Notes under the pieces: model-generated
Seen by the model: the letters and a program-made list of their open reading frames with translations, nothing else
Databases searched by the model: none
Told to the model about the DNA's origin: nothing
Origin: Ruminococcaceae bacterium UBA3753
Lineage (GTDB): Bacteria > Bacillota > Clostridia > Oscillospirales > Acutalibacteraceae
Length of the DNA stretch: 61,208 nt
Assembly (NCBI GenBank): GCA_002372375.1
Contig: DFGJ01000029.1
Span: forward strand, 1-61,208
Direction of reading: 5' to 3'
Made by a program: the position numbers and the translations under genes
Shown: one piece after another, positions 35,302-44,859 of the stretch
How positions within the stretch are numbered: the first letter of the stretch is position 1
Layout: every line of letters starts with the position of its first letter

Positions 35302-37398
35302 TTATATATTGTTCTTTCCCTTATTTTTAAAATATTTTCTACCCTTTTTTTCTTCTGTATCAGTATCGTCATCAATGTTTATTTTTTCCATTTCTTTTAT
35401 CAACTCTTTGTTATACTCGTTTTTGTTTTTCAGCTTTATGTACTCTATAACGGACTCTATTTCTTTATCTGAAACATAACAACCTTGTATTCTTATGGGT
35501 TTGAGGGCGCCTATCGGTGAGAATAGCATGTCTCCTCTGCCTAAAAGTTTCTCTGCACCAGCGCAATCTAAAATAGTTCTAGAGTCTACCTGGGAGGATA
35601 CTGCCAAAGCTATTCTGCTGGGAATATTTGCCTTTATCACCCCTGTTATAACATTAACAGAAGGTCGCTGTGTAGCAATTACAAGATGCATCCCGGCTGC
35701 TCTGGCCATTTGAGCTAAGCGGCAGATGGAATCTTCAACTTCTTTTGGCGATGCCATCATTAGGTCAGCGAGCTCATCAATTATTATTACTACTTGCGGG
35801 ATAAATTCTATTTCAGGTGATTTACCATCCTTTTGCTCAAGGACCAGTTTATTGTAAGAAGATAGATCGCGTACGTTATGCTTAGCAAAAAGTTTATATC
35901 TTTTTAACATTTCTATGACAGCCCAATTTAATACGTTTGAGGCTTTTCTTGGATCTGTTACTACTGGGACCATTAAATGCGGTATTCCGTTATATATCCC
36001 GAGTTCCACAACTTTTGGGTCCACCATTATGAGCTTCACTTCGTTAGGACTCGATTTATACAAAAGACTTACAATAAAAGAGTTTATGCAAACAGATTTC
36101 CCAGAACCGGTAGATCCAGCTATTAATATGTGAGGCATTTTAGCTAAATCTGCGATTTTAACTTTTCCTTCAATGTCTTTGCCCAGAACTACGGTTAATT
36201 TACTTTTTGAATTAGAAAAATCTGCAGAATTAACTAGTTCCTGCATCCTTACTAAGTTAACAACCTTGTTAGGTACCTCAATCCCCAAAGCAGATTTTCC
36301 CGGTATAGGAGCTTCTATTCTGATATCCAGTGCTGCAAGATTAAGTGCTATATCATCGGAAAGATTAGTTATTTTGCTTATTTTTGTTCCACACGCAGGC
36401 TGCAGTTCGTATCTTGTTACCGCCGGACCTCTGCTGATATTTATGATTTTAGCTTGCACAGAAAAACTTTTTAATATATTTATTAACGCTTCTCCCTTTG
36501 CTTTAAGCTCTTTATTCGTACTAACAGAATTATTTTCATTCAAAGAATTCCTTAAAAGATAAATCGGTGGATATTCATAGCCATCTTTTGCAATTCTAGT
36601 ATTTGAAACTTCCTTCTCATCTTTAACAGTATTTTTAGCAACTTGCGATTTACTGCCTTTTAAATCAGACTGCATATTATTTTTGTCAGTTAGTGTTTCA
36701 TCCACATCACTTCCCGTACTTGTATTTTCTTCTACCGAACTTTCGCTTACCATTTTCATAGGCATAAATTTACGAATGGAAAACCTAGGTAGTTTTTTTA
36801 AAAATTTTGAAACAAAAGCTGCAAATATACTTAAATCGATGTTAAAAAATAAAAAGATTGATAGTAACAGCACTAATATGGAAAAAACTTTTGCACCGGT
36901 CAGACCAAAAATACTAGAGAAAAAAATTCCAAAAATTCCACCAATTGCACCTGCACTCCTATATTCAGTGCCTAGCGTATACAAAGCTTTAGTCTGTTCC
37001 AAAAAAGTACCACTCAAGTTTTTTAGGTTAAAAAACAAGCAAATTAAGATCGATGCAAAAAGTAGCGTAAGTACACCAAGAATTAGCTTTTTTTTGAAAT
37101 TAAAGTCTTTAGCCTTCGTGGTATTTAAAACAGACACATAAAAAAGCAGCACAGGCCACAAGAAAGAGGTTACACCAAATAGGCCTAAAATAGCACTGTG
37201 AGTAAATTCCCAAATATTCTCCCCTTTAACTACAATAAAACTGAAAATTAATATAGCTAGCATAAAAAAAGCAATATTAATTAACTGATTTTTTGATACA
37301 GTGTTGCCCTTATTTTCACTTAAAGTACTAGTATCACAACTTTTTTTTATTCTTTTTTTTCTAGCTCCTTGATTTTTACTTACATTTTCTTTTCGCAA
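35302..37398 (-). CDS. ftsK: DNA translocase FtsK/SpoIIIE lacking the gamma domain
   Basis: 698 residues from a TTG start. Four membrane helices fill ~35-185, followed by a charged linker and the alpha/beta motor: Walker A A-G-S-T-G-S-G-K-S near 430, D-P-K-V-V-E-L, Walker B V-V-I-I-I-D-E-L-A-D-L-M, then A-T-Q-R-P-S and R-I-A. The protein ends about 40 residues after the Y-V-S-D-K-E-I-E-S-V-I-E-Y-I segment with a lysine-rich tail. The ~65-residue winged-helix gamma domain that reads polar DNA motifs is absent, and I do not find it in the downstream frames. It should still pump DNA at the septum but may not sense orientation. Confidence 0.93.
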   Translation of the reverse strand: MRKENVSKNQGARKKRIKKSCDTSTLSENKGNTVSKNQLINIAFFMLAILIFSFIVVKGENIWEFTHSAILGLFGVTSFLWPVLLFYVSVLNTTKAKDFNFKKKLILGVLTLLFASILICLFFNLKNLSGTFLEQTKALYTLGTEYRSAGAIGGIFGIFFSSIFGLTGAKVFSILVLLLSIFLFFNIDLSIFAAFVSKFLKKLPRFSIRKFMPMKMVSESSVEENTSTGSDVDETLTDKNNMQSDLKGSKSQVAKNTVKDEKEVSNTRIAKDGYEYPPIYLLRNSLNENNSVSTNKELKAKGEALINILKSFSVQAKIINISRGPAVTRYELQPACGTKISKITNLSDDIALNLAALDIRIEAPIPGKSALGIEVPNKVVNLVRMQELVNSADFSNSKSKLTVVLGKDIEGKVKIADLAKMPHILIAGSTGSGKSVCINSFIVSLLYKSSPNEVKLIMVDPKVVELGIYNGIPHLMVPVVTDPRKASNVLNWAVIEMLKRYKLFAKHNVRDLSSYNKLVLEQKDGKSPEIEFIPQVVIIIDELADLMMASPKEVEDSICRLAQMARAAGMHLVIATQRPSVNVITGVIKANIPSRIALAVSSQVDSRTILDCAGAEKLLGRGDMLFSPIGALKPIRIQGCYVSDKEIESVIEYIKLKNKNEYNKELIKEMEKINIDDDTDTEEKKGRKYFKNKGKNNI

Positions 37399-37604
37399 AA
37401 TTTATGTTCTCACTTTAATTAAAAATACACTTTATAATTTTATCACTTGTTCCCCTACTATGGAAATAGAGTTTATATGTTTCAAACTTTTTTATGGGCT
37501 TTATCTGTGAACAAAAATAGCTTGTTTATTATATCTACTTTTATATATTTATATACATAATTATTAAAATAAATATATAAAACAAAAATGCATAGAATAC
37601 TGTA

Positions 37605-37633
37605 TTGACATTTTTATTTGTATGTGATACACT
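37605..37633 (+). promoter_or_regulatory. Strong promoter of the 425-residue exported protein gene
   Basis: -35 TTGACA (37605-37610), a 17-base spacer and -10 TACACT (37628-37633). AAGGAGG (37651-37657) follows at optimal distance to the ATG at 37667. These are among the best expression signals in the window. Confidence 0.75.
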
Positions 37634-37666
37634 AAAATATGTGAAATTTAAAGGAGGCTGGTTTAT

Positions 37667-38944
37667 ATGAGAAATTTTAATAAAAGAAGGTTAAGCAAAG
37701 CTCTGAAAGCGGGGGCTATGCTGACGAGTGCGGCGGTACCGGCGGTGGCTATTCCGGCACCTAATTCAGTCAATGCACATTTTGAATCTATTAGTTCAAT
37801 GTTTTATAAAGTTGTTCCTTGTTTAAAATCTATTTCCGGTAATAATGGTAAGCATCTAATCCCGGTTATAATAGGTGCCGGACTTACGGTGGTTTTGGCG
37901 AAGATTTTTGGGTGCGCTCGAGGTTCTTCGAAAGACAAGATGGAGCGGGTGTTTTCTCAGGCATTAGGTGAGAAAGCGACTGATTATTTGGACATGCTTG
38001 ATCCGATTTCTGAATGGTGGGTAGCTTTGGAGAGTATGGTCGACAGGCAGAAAGGGCTGAAAGGCGCTCCATCTGAAATCACCTTGGATTTTATTGGCAA
38101 TTATGATTTGAATGCATATCTGGGACTTCAGGCACTTTTGGCGACTGTAAATGGTTTTGAGAACGGTCTGTGGGTGTCAGACACTAAGATTGAATCTGGT
38201 GGGCATACGCAAGTTAAGTTTAATTTTATGACTCTAGATGATTATATAACTCTGCAGAAAGAACCGACTGGCATTATTGACGAAGAGGTTTTACATAAAT
38301 TTCTTGATAAGGATGAGGAGATAAACCGTGCGCTAAGCCGTGTTACTGAGAGTACGAACGGGACCTTTTACTCTATTTTTAACCCTTCATCCTTTTTAAC
38401 TGTGGCCTCAGACCAAAGGAATGCGAAAGCGTTAGATCTTGCAAAAAAAAAGATAAGGCTTCTAATGCGGCCGGGCAACACTACTTTATCAGAAGAAAAT
38501 AAGCAGTATGCAGGGAAAATACTTAATGCTTTAGAACGTTTTGATGGTAAGGTGAAAGGTGAGCTAAAAAAAAGGAGAAAAGTTCAAAAGAGGGGTAAAA
38601 AGAAAGATAAACTAGATAAATCTGAAAAAATTAGACTGATTATTAATGATAGAGAGTTTTATGAGAAGACGTGGAAAAGTTGCATTCGACGCCTTAGAGA
38701 AAACAGGTACTTAAACGTTGGAGAGAGGGAGGGGGACTATTTTTTAGCTAGAATAGTGCTTGCTGGTCATATAATTGCGTTGAATAATACAAATAATGTA
38801 GATGAACTTAGCAAGGAAAAGTGGACGGGAGAACTCCTTGGTACGAGAAAAGAGTTGGATGAGGTTTATTTAAAAGCTGAGAAGGGCGTAGGCAAGAGAT
38901 TTTTTGGGCAAGAATTGCAAGAAGTTGGAGTTTTGTCTCAATAG
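37667..38944 (+). CDS. Exported protein with the shared K-A-G leader
   Basis: 425 residues, family unknown. The leader K-A-L-K-A-G-A-M-L-T-S-A-A-V-P-A-V-A (residues 12-29, probable cleavage near V-N-A-H at ~41) is nearly superposable on that of the 1054-residue repeat protein. A hydrophobic helix follows at ~65-82 (I-P-V-I-I-G-A-G-L-T-V-V-L). The rest is soluble, with a very basic stretch around 300-325 (K-K-R-R-K-V-Q-K-R-G-K-K-K) that would read as a nuclear-localisation-like or nucleic-acid-binding patch. GC and G-ending codon use are higher than in the other exported-protein genes. Monocistronic, with a strong promoter. Confidence 0.78.
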   Translation: MRNFNKRRLSKALKAGAMLTSAAVPAVAIPAPNSVNAHFESISSMFYKVVPCLKSISGNNGKHLIPVIIGAGLTVVLAKIFGCARGSSKDKMERVFSQALGEKATDYLDMLDPISEWWVALESMVDRQKGLKGAPSEITLDFIGNYDLNAYLGLQALLATVNGFENGLWVSDTKIESGGHTQVKFNFMTLDDYITLQKEPTGIIDEEVLHKFLDKDEEINRALSRVTESTNGTFYSIFNPSSFLTVASDQRNAKALDLAKKKIRLLMRPGNTTLSEENKQYAGKILNALERFDGKVKGELKKRRKVQKRGKKKDKLDKSEKIRLIINDREFYEKTWKSCIRRLRENRYLNVGEREGDYFLARIVLAGHIIALNNTNNVDELSKEKWTGELLGTRKELDEVYLKAEKGVGKRFFGQELQEVGVLSQ

Positions 38945-39055
38945 GAACACTCACTAAATTGGTTTGATTTTCCTTAACTGTGGCTGCTGTGGCAGTTTTC
39001 TGATTACTGCTATAATAGGCTGCTGTCAGTTTGTACGTGGTACCTTTTGCGCTGT

Positions 39056-40261
39056 TTAAAAGAAAACATCATGGATTGCCCTGACTGCTTCTTCCCCGTC
39101 TTTTTTATCGACTACCACTGTGACCTTTATTTCACTGCTTGAACTGCTGAATATATCGATTTGTGATGTGTATAGTGCTTCAAATATTTTAGCTAGTACG
39201 CCCGGGTGGCCTGCCATAGCGGCACCTACGGTGGATATTTTTGTGATGTTTTCTTTAACAACTGTTTTGGCAGAGCTATCAAAAGATTTTAAATAATTTT
39301 CTATTATTTTTATACAATCAGAACGATCTTCATTTTTAATCGTAAAACTAATATCCCTTTTTCCATTTTTTAGAGTATTTTGCAGAACGCTGTCTATATC
39401 TATATTTTTAGACGACAGTTTGGAAAAAAGTTTAAAATTAAGATCAGTTTCATCCTCTAAATCAAACACAGATATCAACGTTAAGTTGTCGTTTTTAGTA
39501 ATACCACTGACTATTCTTTTTTCCATATTGCTTGACTCCTTTACAATGGTTCCAGGTTTTTCTGAAAAACTAGACAGTACTTCTATTACAACGCTGTGTT
39601 TTTTACCTATTTCTACAGCTCTATTATTTAAAACTTTTGCACCACTTGTTGCAAGTGAAAGCATTTCGTCGTAAGAAATTTGATCTAATTTTACAGCATT
39701 TTTTACATAATGTGGGTCTGCTGTGTATACTCCGTCAACATCTGTATATATCTTACATATATCTGCATTTAAAGTGGAAGCTATTCCAATTGCGCTAGTG
39801 TCTGATCCCCCTCTTCCTAAAGTTGTTACATCTCCGTATTTGTTTATTCCCTGAAATCCGGCCACCACTATAATATTTTTTTTATCTAGTTCTTTTTGCA
39901 ACCGTGTCGTATCTATCTTAGATATAGTAGCGTTTCCATAAACTGAACTGCATTTTATCCCTGCCTGCCATCCAAGCAGTGAAACAACTGGGTACCCCAA
40001 ACTCTCTATGGCCATTGCCATTAGAGCGGCAGATATTTGCTCTCCTGCAGAAATCAAAACATCAATTTCTCTTTTGGAAGAAGATTTATTTATTTCCTTA
40101 GATTTGTATATAAGTCTGTCAGTTAAGTTGCCTTGCGCAGATACAACAACGATTACATTGTTACCTTTTATATAATCATTTATAACTTTTTTGGCAGCAC
40201 TAAATATCAAGTCATCGTTTGCCAAAGATGTTCCACCATATTTTTGTACTATTAGTCCCAT
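39056..40261 (-). CDS. lysC: Aspartate kinase
   Basis: First enzyme of the aspartate family pathway (lysine, diaminopimelate, threonine, methionine). 401 residues, normal for the single-function Gram-positive type. It has K-Y-G-G-T-S at 7-12, S-A-G-E-Q-I-S-A, G-R-G-G-S-D-T-S-A, T-D-V-D-G-V-Y-T-A-D-P and two C-terminal ACT regulatory domains (~265-400) ending in the I-D-I-F-S-S-S-S-S-E-I block. GGAG precedes the ATG. In a reduced genome it is most likely kept for diaminopimelate supply to peptidoglycan. Confidence 0.96.
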   Translation of the reverse strand: MGLIVQKYGGTSLANDDLIFSAAKKVINDYIKGNNVIVVVSAQGNLTDRLIYKSKEINKSSSKREIDVLISAGEQISAALMAMAIESLGYPVVSLLGWQAGIKCSSVYGNATISKIDTTRLQKELDKKNIIVVAGFQGINKYGDVTTLGRGGSDTSAIGIASTLNADICKIYTDVDGVYTADPHYVKNAVKLDQISYDEMLSLATSGAKVLNNRAVEIGKKHSVVIEVLSSFSEKPGTIVKESSNMEKRIVSGITKNDNLTLISVFDLEDETDLNFKLFSKLSSKNIDIDSVLQNTLKNGKRDISFTIKNEDRSDCIKIIENYLKSFDSSAKTVVKENITKISTVGAAMAGHPGVLAKIFEALYTSQIDIFSSSSSEIKVTVVVDKKDGEEAVRAIHDVFF

Positions 40262-40915
40262 TTTATCATCTCCAAATTATGTTTTTCTCTAAATAAAACT
40301 AACATGTTTCGCGAACACTTAAATCGGTACCTACAAAAGTATTCTACTATAATCAAATTTTATTGTTAAATTAAACTCACATAACAAAAAGTAATAAACC
40401 TATATTTTAAACTTAAATTACTTTACTTTATACATAAAATCACAAGTTTCGTCACACTAAAATTAAGTTTATCAATATTATCTAAAATTTAACTTATTTA
40501 TAGGATTTTTAAAGATTATACTCAATTTTTTAAATTTAAAATTTTGAAACATATCATCAAATACCTACAATGTGTCCAAGGGTCGAAGTAATCTAAATAA
40601 TTCACAATGTGGCCTTTATTTGCAATTATTGTTTCCTTGATTTTCTAATTTTTAAAAATGTTAGATACAGTAGTTACCTACTTTATAAATGTGATGAACT
40701 ACATCTTTAATTTTACTATAAAGGGTCAGGCAACATCAAGTTTGCGCAGTTTCTATTTTCATTTTTTAGATTCCTAAATTCAAAGATTTTTGCTCATTTA
40801 TAATTTTAGCATTTTAACTAATTCTTTAGTTTTGCATAAGAGATTCTTAGAATAATTGTAGAACTCTATTTGCTACAAATTTTGTTCATAGAATAATTTC
40901 ATTACCTTTCTTATG
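40262..40915. other. AT-rich gap between the PBP gene and lysC
   Basis: About 650 AT-rich bases with no gene, tandem repeat or clear terminator recognised. Confidence 0.45.
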
Positions 40916-43126
40916 CTACCCATCATCTTTCCCTTCTATAGCTGATTCTTCAACGTTTTCGTCAATTTCTTGAAGGCTTTCTTCATCATTCTTGCTGCTA
41001 CTTTCCTCACTAAATTCACTATGAGTTTTAGCTTTCTCCTTACTAGTAACGACAATCTTTTTGTTGCCTGAATGTTTTTCGCAGTATTTAGGCATATTTT
41101 GCTCAGTATAACGAGCTTTTTCTTTAATAGGACACTCATCTACAGCTAGCATACCAGTTTCCTTACAGTAGTAACGCTCTTCTGTGACAATTTTTTTATC
41201 GTCGTTATGATCTTGATTAAACACTTTTTTGCTTCCCTTTTTGTTCATATATTGACTCATAATTTCTTTAAAAACAGCTTTTGCATAGTGAGTTGAAGAA
41301 ATAGGTGCCGGTATATCATAGCCTGTCCAAGTTGCGTTTATTGCAACCGGCGTTGCGCCAACGAACCAACTGTCTTTATGATTATCTGTAGTGCCAGTCT
41401 TTCCTATCACATCTATACCACTTATAGCAGCCGCTCGTCCGGTACCGGATGTTACTACTCCTTTTAAAAGTTTGTTCATTGCAAGTGATGTTTCTTGCTT
41501 TATAACTCTTTTACCCACTTGATTTCTGTTATCTAAAAGGACTTTCCCGGAATTGTCTAAAACATAGTGGTAAGTATAAGGTTTATTATAAATTCCCCCA
41601 TTACAAAAAATTTGAAATCCCGCTGCCATTTCTCTTACGGTGACCCCTTTATGAAGTCCACCCAGTGCCAAAGCTGGAGATGAAACTAAGTCAACTTCGT
41701 CAAGATTGCTGAAATTTAATTTTCGAGTTAAGAAATTATAACTATTTCTGTTAGTCAATTTTAAAAGCAAATTGGCAACTGGTGCGTTTGCTGAAAGTCT
41801 AATAGCCTCACTGAGTGGCATATTACCCTTAAATCCGCTATACCAATTTCGTGGTCCACTTTTACCAGGCCCGTAATAATCTTTAATTGGAGTATCGTTT
41901 ACATTTGACGACGAATTTATTAAACCAAGGTCCATAGCTGGAGCGTAAACAGAAAGAGGCTTGAGTGCTGAGCCAGGCTGTCTTTTGGTGAGTGTAGCTC
42001 TACAAAGTATTCTGTTTGCTGTTTTTTTGTTTCTGGAACCAATTATCGCTAGAACTCTACCATCTGGCGCCATCATAAAAAAACCAACCTCCATCTTTTT
42101 ATCGCCAGAAAACATAGCAGAATCGCAAATTACTTTTTGGGCAATATCCTGAGCAGTAGGATCCATAGCACTGTAGATCTTAAGGCCTTGTGTATACAGC
42201 ATTTTTTCGGCTACATCGCGTCGCAACTTGTATTTTATTGAAAGATCATTAATAACGTCATTGAAGAGGGCTTCTGTATACCAGTCGTGAATTTTTATAT
42301 TTTCATTTTTTCTAATACTCTTTTTTGTTTTAAATGTCATTTTTCTGGATTCTTCAATAGCTTTTCTATATTCTTCATCCGTTATTTTTCCCTGACTCAA
42401 CATTTCGGTGAGAACCAGTTCACGCCGCTCCCGGTTATTTTCCGGATTCAAAAGCGGAGTATATGCGCACGGATTCTGAGTTATTCCGGCTATTGCAGCA
42501 CATTCAGCAACTGTGCATTTGCTTATATCTTTATTAAAGTAAAGATTTGCTGCCGCTTCCACTCCGTAGCAGCCACTTCCAAAATTTACAGTATTCAAAT
42601 ATAGCTCTAAAATCTCGTCTTTTGAAAATTTTCTTTCAAAATTTAATGCACGTATTATCTCTTTGATTTTCCTTGTTATACTAACGTCATTTTCGCCGGT
42701 AATATTCTTAATAAGCTGCTGAGTTAAGGTAGAACCACCGTAAACTTTTTCGCCGCTGGACAAACTTAAAAATGCTCCGAACAAACGCTTTGGATCTATA
42801 CCAAAATGACTATAAAACCTCTTGTCCTCTATTGCAATTATGGCGTCCTTCATTGCTTGGGGAATTTTTTTGAAGTCAACCCATATGCGGTTTTCATTAG
42901 TGTATGCTTTTGTATGTTCTTTTGTTACACCACTAACATCGTCCGTAACATAAACCGTACTAGATAGATTGAGTTTAGAAATTTTACTATCGTAGGGAAA
43001 GTCTTCAGTAATAGCTCCAAAAAGGAAAGCAATAATAGGCCCGGAAGTGAAAATACTTACAATAAAAAAAATTAGAAAAAATGTTTTAATGATTTTTTTA
43101 GTAGTATACAAAAAAACCGATCTCAT
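40916..43126 (-). CDS. Class A penicillin-binding protein (PBP1A-type glycosyltransferase/transpeptidase)
   Basis: 736 residues from the ATG at 43126 behind AGAGGG; an upstream in-frame start at 43147 lacks a site. A short cytoplasmic tail is followed by one membrane helix (~10-35). The GT51 domain has E-D-K-R-F-Y-S-H-F-G near 100, G-G-S-T-L-T-Q-Q-L-I-K-N and the R-K-I-K-E family motif. The transpeptidase domain has S-A-L-K (S-x-x-K), S-A-N (S-x-N) and K-T-G-T-T. An acidic/serine-rich C-terminal tail follows. It polymerises and cross-links peptidoglycan at the outer face of the membrane, which shows the wall is retained. Confidence 0.95.
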   Translation of the reverse strand: MRSVFLYTTKKIIKTFFLIFFIVSIFTSGPIIAFLFGAITEDFPYDSKISKLNLSSTVYVTDDVSGVTKEHTKAYTNENRIWVDFKKIPQAMKDAIIAIEDKRFYSHFGIDPKRLFGAFLSLSSGEKVYGGSTLTQQLIKNITGENDVSITRKIKEIIRALNFERKFSKDEILELYLNTVNFGSGCYGVEAAANLYFNKDISKCTVAECAAIAGITQNPCAYTPLLNPENNRERRELVLTEMLSQGKITDEEYRKAIEESRKMTFKTKKSIRKNENIKIHDWYTEALFNDVINDLSIKYKLRRDVAEKMLYTQGLKIYSAMDPTAQDIAQKVICDSAMFSGDKKMEVGFFMMAPDGRVLAIIGSRNKKTANRILCRATLTKRQPGSALKPLSVYAPAMDLGLINSSSNVNDTPIKDYYGPGKSGPRNWYSGFKGNMPLSEAIRLSANAPVANLLLKLTNRNSYNFLTRKLNFSNLDEVDLVSSPALALGGLHKGVTVREMAAGFQIFCNGGIYNKPYTYHYVLDNSGKVLLDNRNQVGKRVIKQETSLAMNKLLKGVVTSGTGRAAAISGIDVIGKTGTTDNHKDSWFVGATPVAINATWTGYDIPAPISSTHYAKAVFKEIMSQYMNKKGSKKVFNQDHNDDKKIVTEERYYCKETGMLAVDECPIKEKARYTEQNMPKYCEKHSGNKKIVVTSKEKAKTHSEFSEESSSKNDEESLQEIDENVEESAIEGKDDG

Positions 43127-43240
43127 TTTTAGCCCTCTAAAAAACAATTTTGAATAACAAAAACTTCTTGGGAGATAATAACGTTCAAGACATACCCTTG
43201 TATTTTAATACATTTTTTATTTTATTGAAAGGAAACAATC

Positions 43241-43561
43241 TTGAAAAAAATTTTCATACGAGCAAGTTTATTTGTTTTTGTTGGTATCCTTTTGGTAGTT
43301 ACTTCACTTTTTATAGGTAAGAACATAAATAATGTCAAAAAGCAAAAAAAAGTTCCACACAGCCAAAGTATTTCCTATATCGTAAAAAATTTCCACGGGA
43401 ATATAGCGGTATTTACTAAAAATGTTAGAAATCATCCTTTTCGAATTACCAATGTGTACACAAATAGGTTGCCTAGAAAAGATCAACTGATCTTAGAACA
43501 AGGCATAGAAGTAGAAACTCAAAACGAGTTAAACTCTCTTCTTGAGGATCTTTGTAGCTAA
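43241..43561 (+). CDS. Small membrane-anchored protein with BofC C-terminal-like domain
   Basis: 106 residues from a TTG start behind GAAAGGA. One N-terminal membrane helix (~7-27) is followed by a short domain: Y-I-V-K-N-F-H-G-N-I-A-V-F, then R-I-T-N-V-Y-T-N-R-L-P-R-K-D and G-I-E-V-E-T-Q-N-E-L-N-S-L-L-E-D. This is the pattern of the BofC C-terminal-like proteins found across Clostridia (bypass-of-forespore C relatives). No sporulation gene other than ftsK is visible, so the role here is unclear. Confidence 0.7.
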   Translation: MKKIFIRASLFVFVGILLVVTSLFIGKNINNVKKQKKVPHSQSISYIVKNFHGNIAVFTKNVRNHPFRITNVYTNRLPRKDQLILEQGIEVETQNELNSLLEDLCS

Positions 43562-44059
43562 TTAAAGAAAAACGGCAAAATTGGATAAACAAATATTATT
43601 GAAACGTGCTTGTCAGGATGGCGCAATAGCGATTATGTTTGATTTTTTAGGTGGAAGCAAGCAATACAACCAGACTTTGACTAATAAGATTTGGCCAAAA
43701 CTAAGAGTAAACTTTTCTTAAAGCGACTTGAATTTCTGCGGTATTGTTCGACCGACTTAATGAAACTTGGTCAATCCATATACGTATAATCAAAACCTAA
43801 AAAAAATTTATTAAACAACTCCCATATTACATCATTTAATCGGTGCTTTAACTAATAAATCGGTTCTTAGCACTTTCCTTGGCAGCCTTCTTTACAACAT
43901 CGATTAACAATACGCATATTTTATTTTTTTGTATTCGAAAGTCACGCCTTGCAACTACGCACATCATGTTATACTTAATCTTATGTTTTTCCTAAAGCAT
44001 AAGATTAAGACTATCAATTATCTACGGGCTACAGGCGAAATCACCACGGTTACCTGACA
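43562..44059. other. Convergent gap with a perfect 12-base inverted repeat
   Basis: About 500 bases between converging genes. At 43974-44009, CTTAATCTTATG is followed after 12 bases by its exact complement CATAAGATTAAG. It has no T-tract but could be a bidirectional transcription barrier or a relic of an element end. Nothing else is seen. Confidence 0.6.
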
Positions 44060-44563
44060 CTAGGCAACAGAGCTAAAAAGTGAGGGGAGAGAATAAGAAA
44101 GTACAGACATAATTACTCCGGCGCAAATAATGCCCAGCGCTATTATAAATGCTGAACGCTTAATATCTAACTGCAAAAGCGAAGCAATTAATGCTCCCAT
44201 CCATCCACCAGTACCCGGTATAGGCAAAGCTACAAAAGCAAAAAGTCCCCACTCTTTATATTTTACAATTTTCTTACTCTTATTTTTCGCACGTAATTCA
44301 AAAAAATTTACCATCGTACGCAATCGAGTCTTTTTTAACATAGAAAAAATCTTATTTATGAAAAGTAAAATGAAAGGAATAGGTGCTATGTTACCTAAGA
44401 CGCAAATCGGAAAAGCAAACTTCCAGTCAATATTTAAAACACTGGCAGCTATTAACCCGCCACGAAGCTCCAAAAGTGGTACCAGAGACACCAAAAAAAC
44501 CAACACCTCTTTTGAAATGCCAAAAGAAAACGACTCTAAAAAACTTGACAACAAGTCAGTCAC
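44060..44563 (-). CDS. Small multidrug-export family membrane protein (COG2426)
   Basis: 167 residues with about four to five membrane segments. Family marks are P-L-L-E-L-R-G-G near residue 30, a P-I-P-F segment near 60, and F-V-A-L-P-I-P-G-T-G-G-W-M-G-A near 110-125, which fits the small multi-drug export (Sm_multidrug_ex) family. Despite the family name the transported substrate is unknown. The gene stands alone. Its C terminus is short but complete. Confidence 0.85.
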   Translation of the reverse strand: MTDLLSSFLESFSFGISKEVLVFLVSLVPLLELRGGLIAASVLNIDWKFAFPICVLGNIAPIPFILLFINKIFSMLKKTRLRTMVNFFELRAKNKSKKIVKYKEWGLFAFVALPIPGTGGWMGALIASLLQLDIKRSAFIIALGIICAGVIMSVLSYSLPSLFSSVA

Positions 44564-44859
44564 AAAATCATCCCTTACAGAAAAGGCAAAAACAATAAAC
44601 GTGCTACAACATATATAATATGTGAGAAATCAAAGTTTACGCCAATAAAAACATATCTCACCTGATCGTACTTGAAGCAATAAAAAATAACAAGTCTTAA
44701 TTAATTTTCTTTATGCAAGCAAAAGCCTACCTTCGCCATTCAAAATGTGTAGCCAAAGCAAACCCGCGGAGACCTTGTATTTAAGGTCCCCCCACACAAG
44801 CAACGTAGTACTTCGTATAATCAAAAGAGAGTGCTTAAAAGTCCAGTCCGCACTATTTA
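44564..44859. other. Gap with a GACCTT/AAGGTC hairpin
   Basis: Near 44771-44790 GACCTT is followed after six bases by AAGGTC, extended by flanking G/C. It lies downstream of the lipoprotein gene and may terminate its transcript, though a T-run is lacking. Confidence 0.35.
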
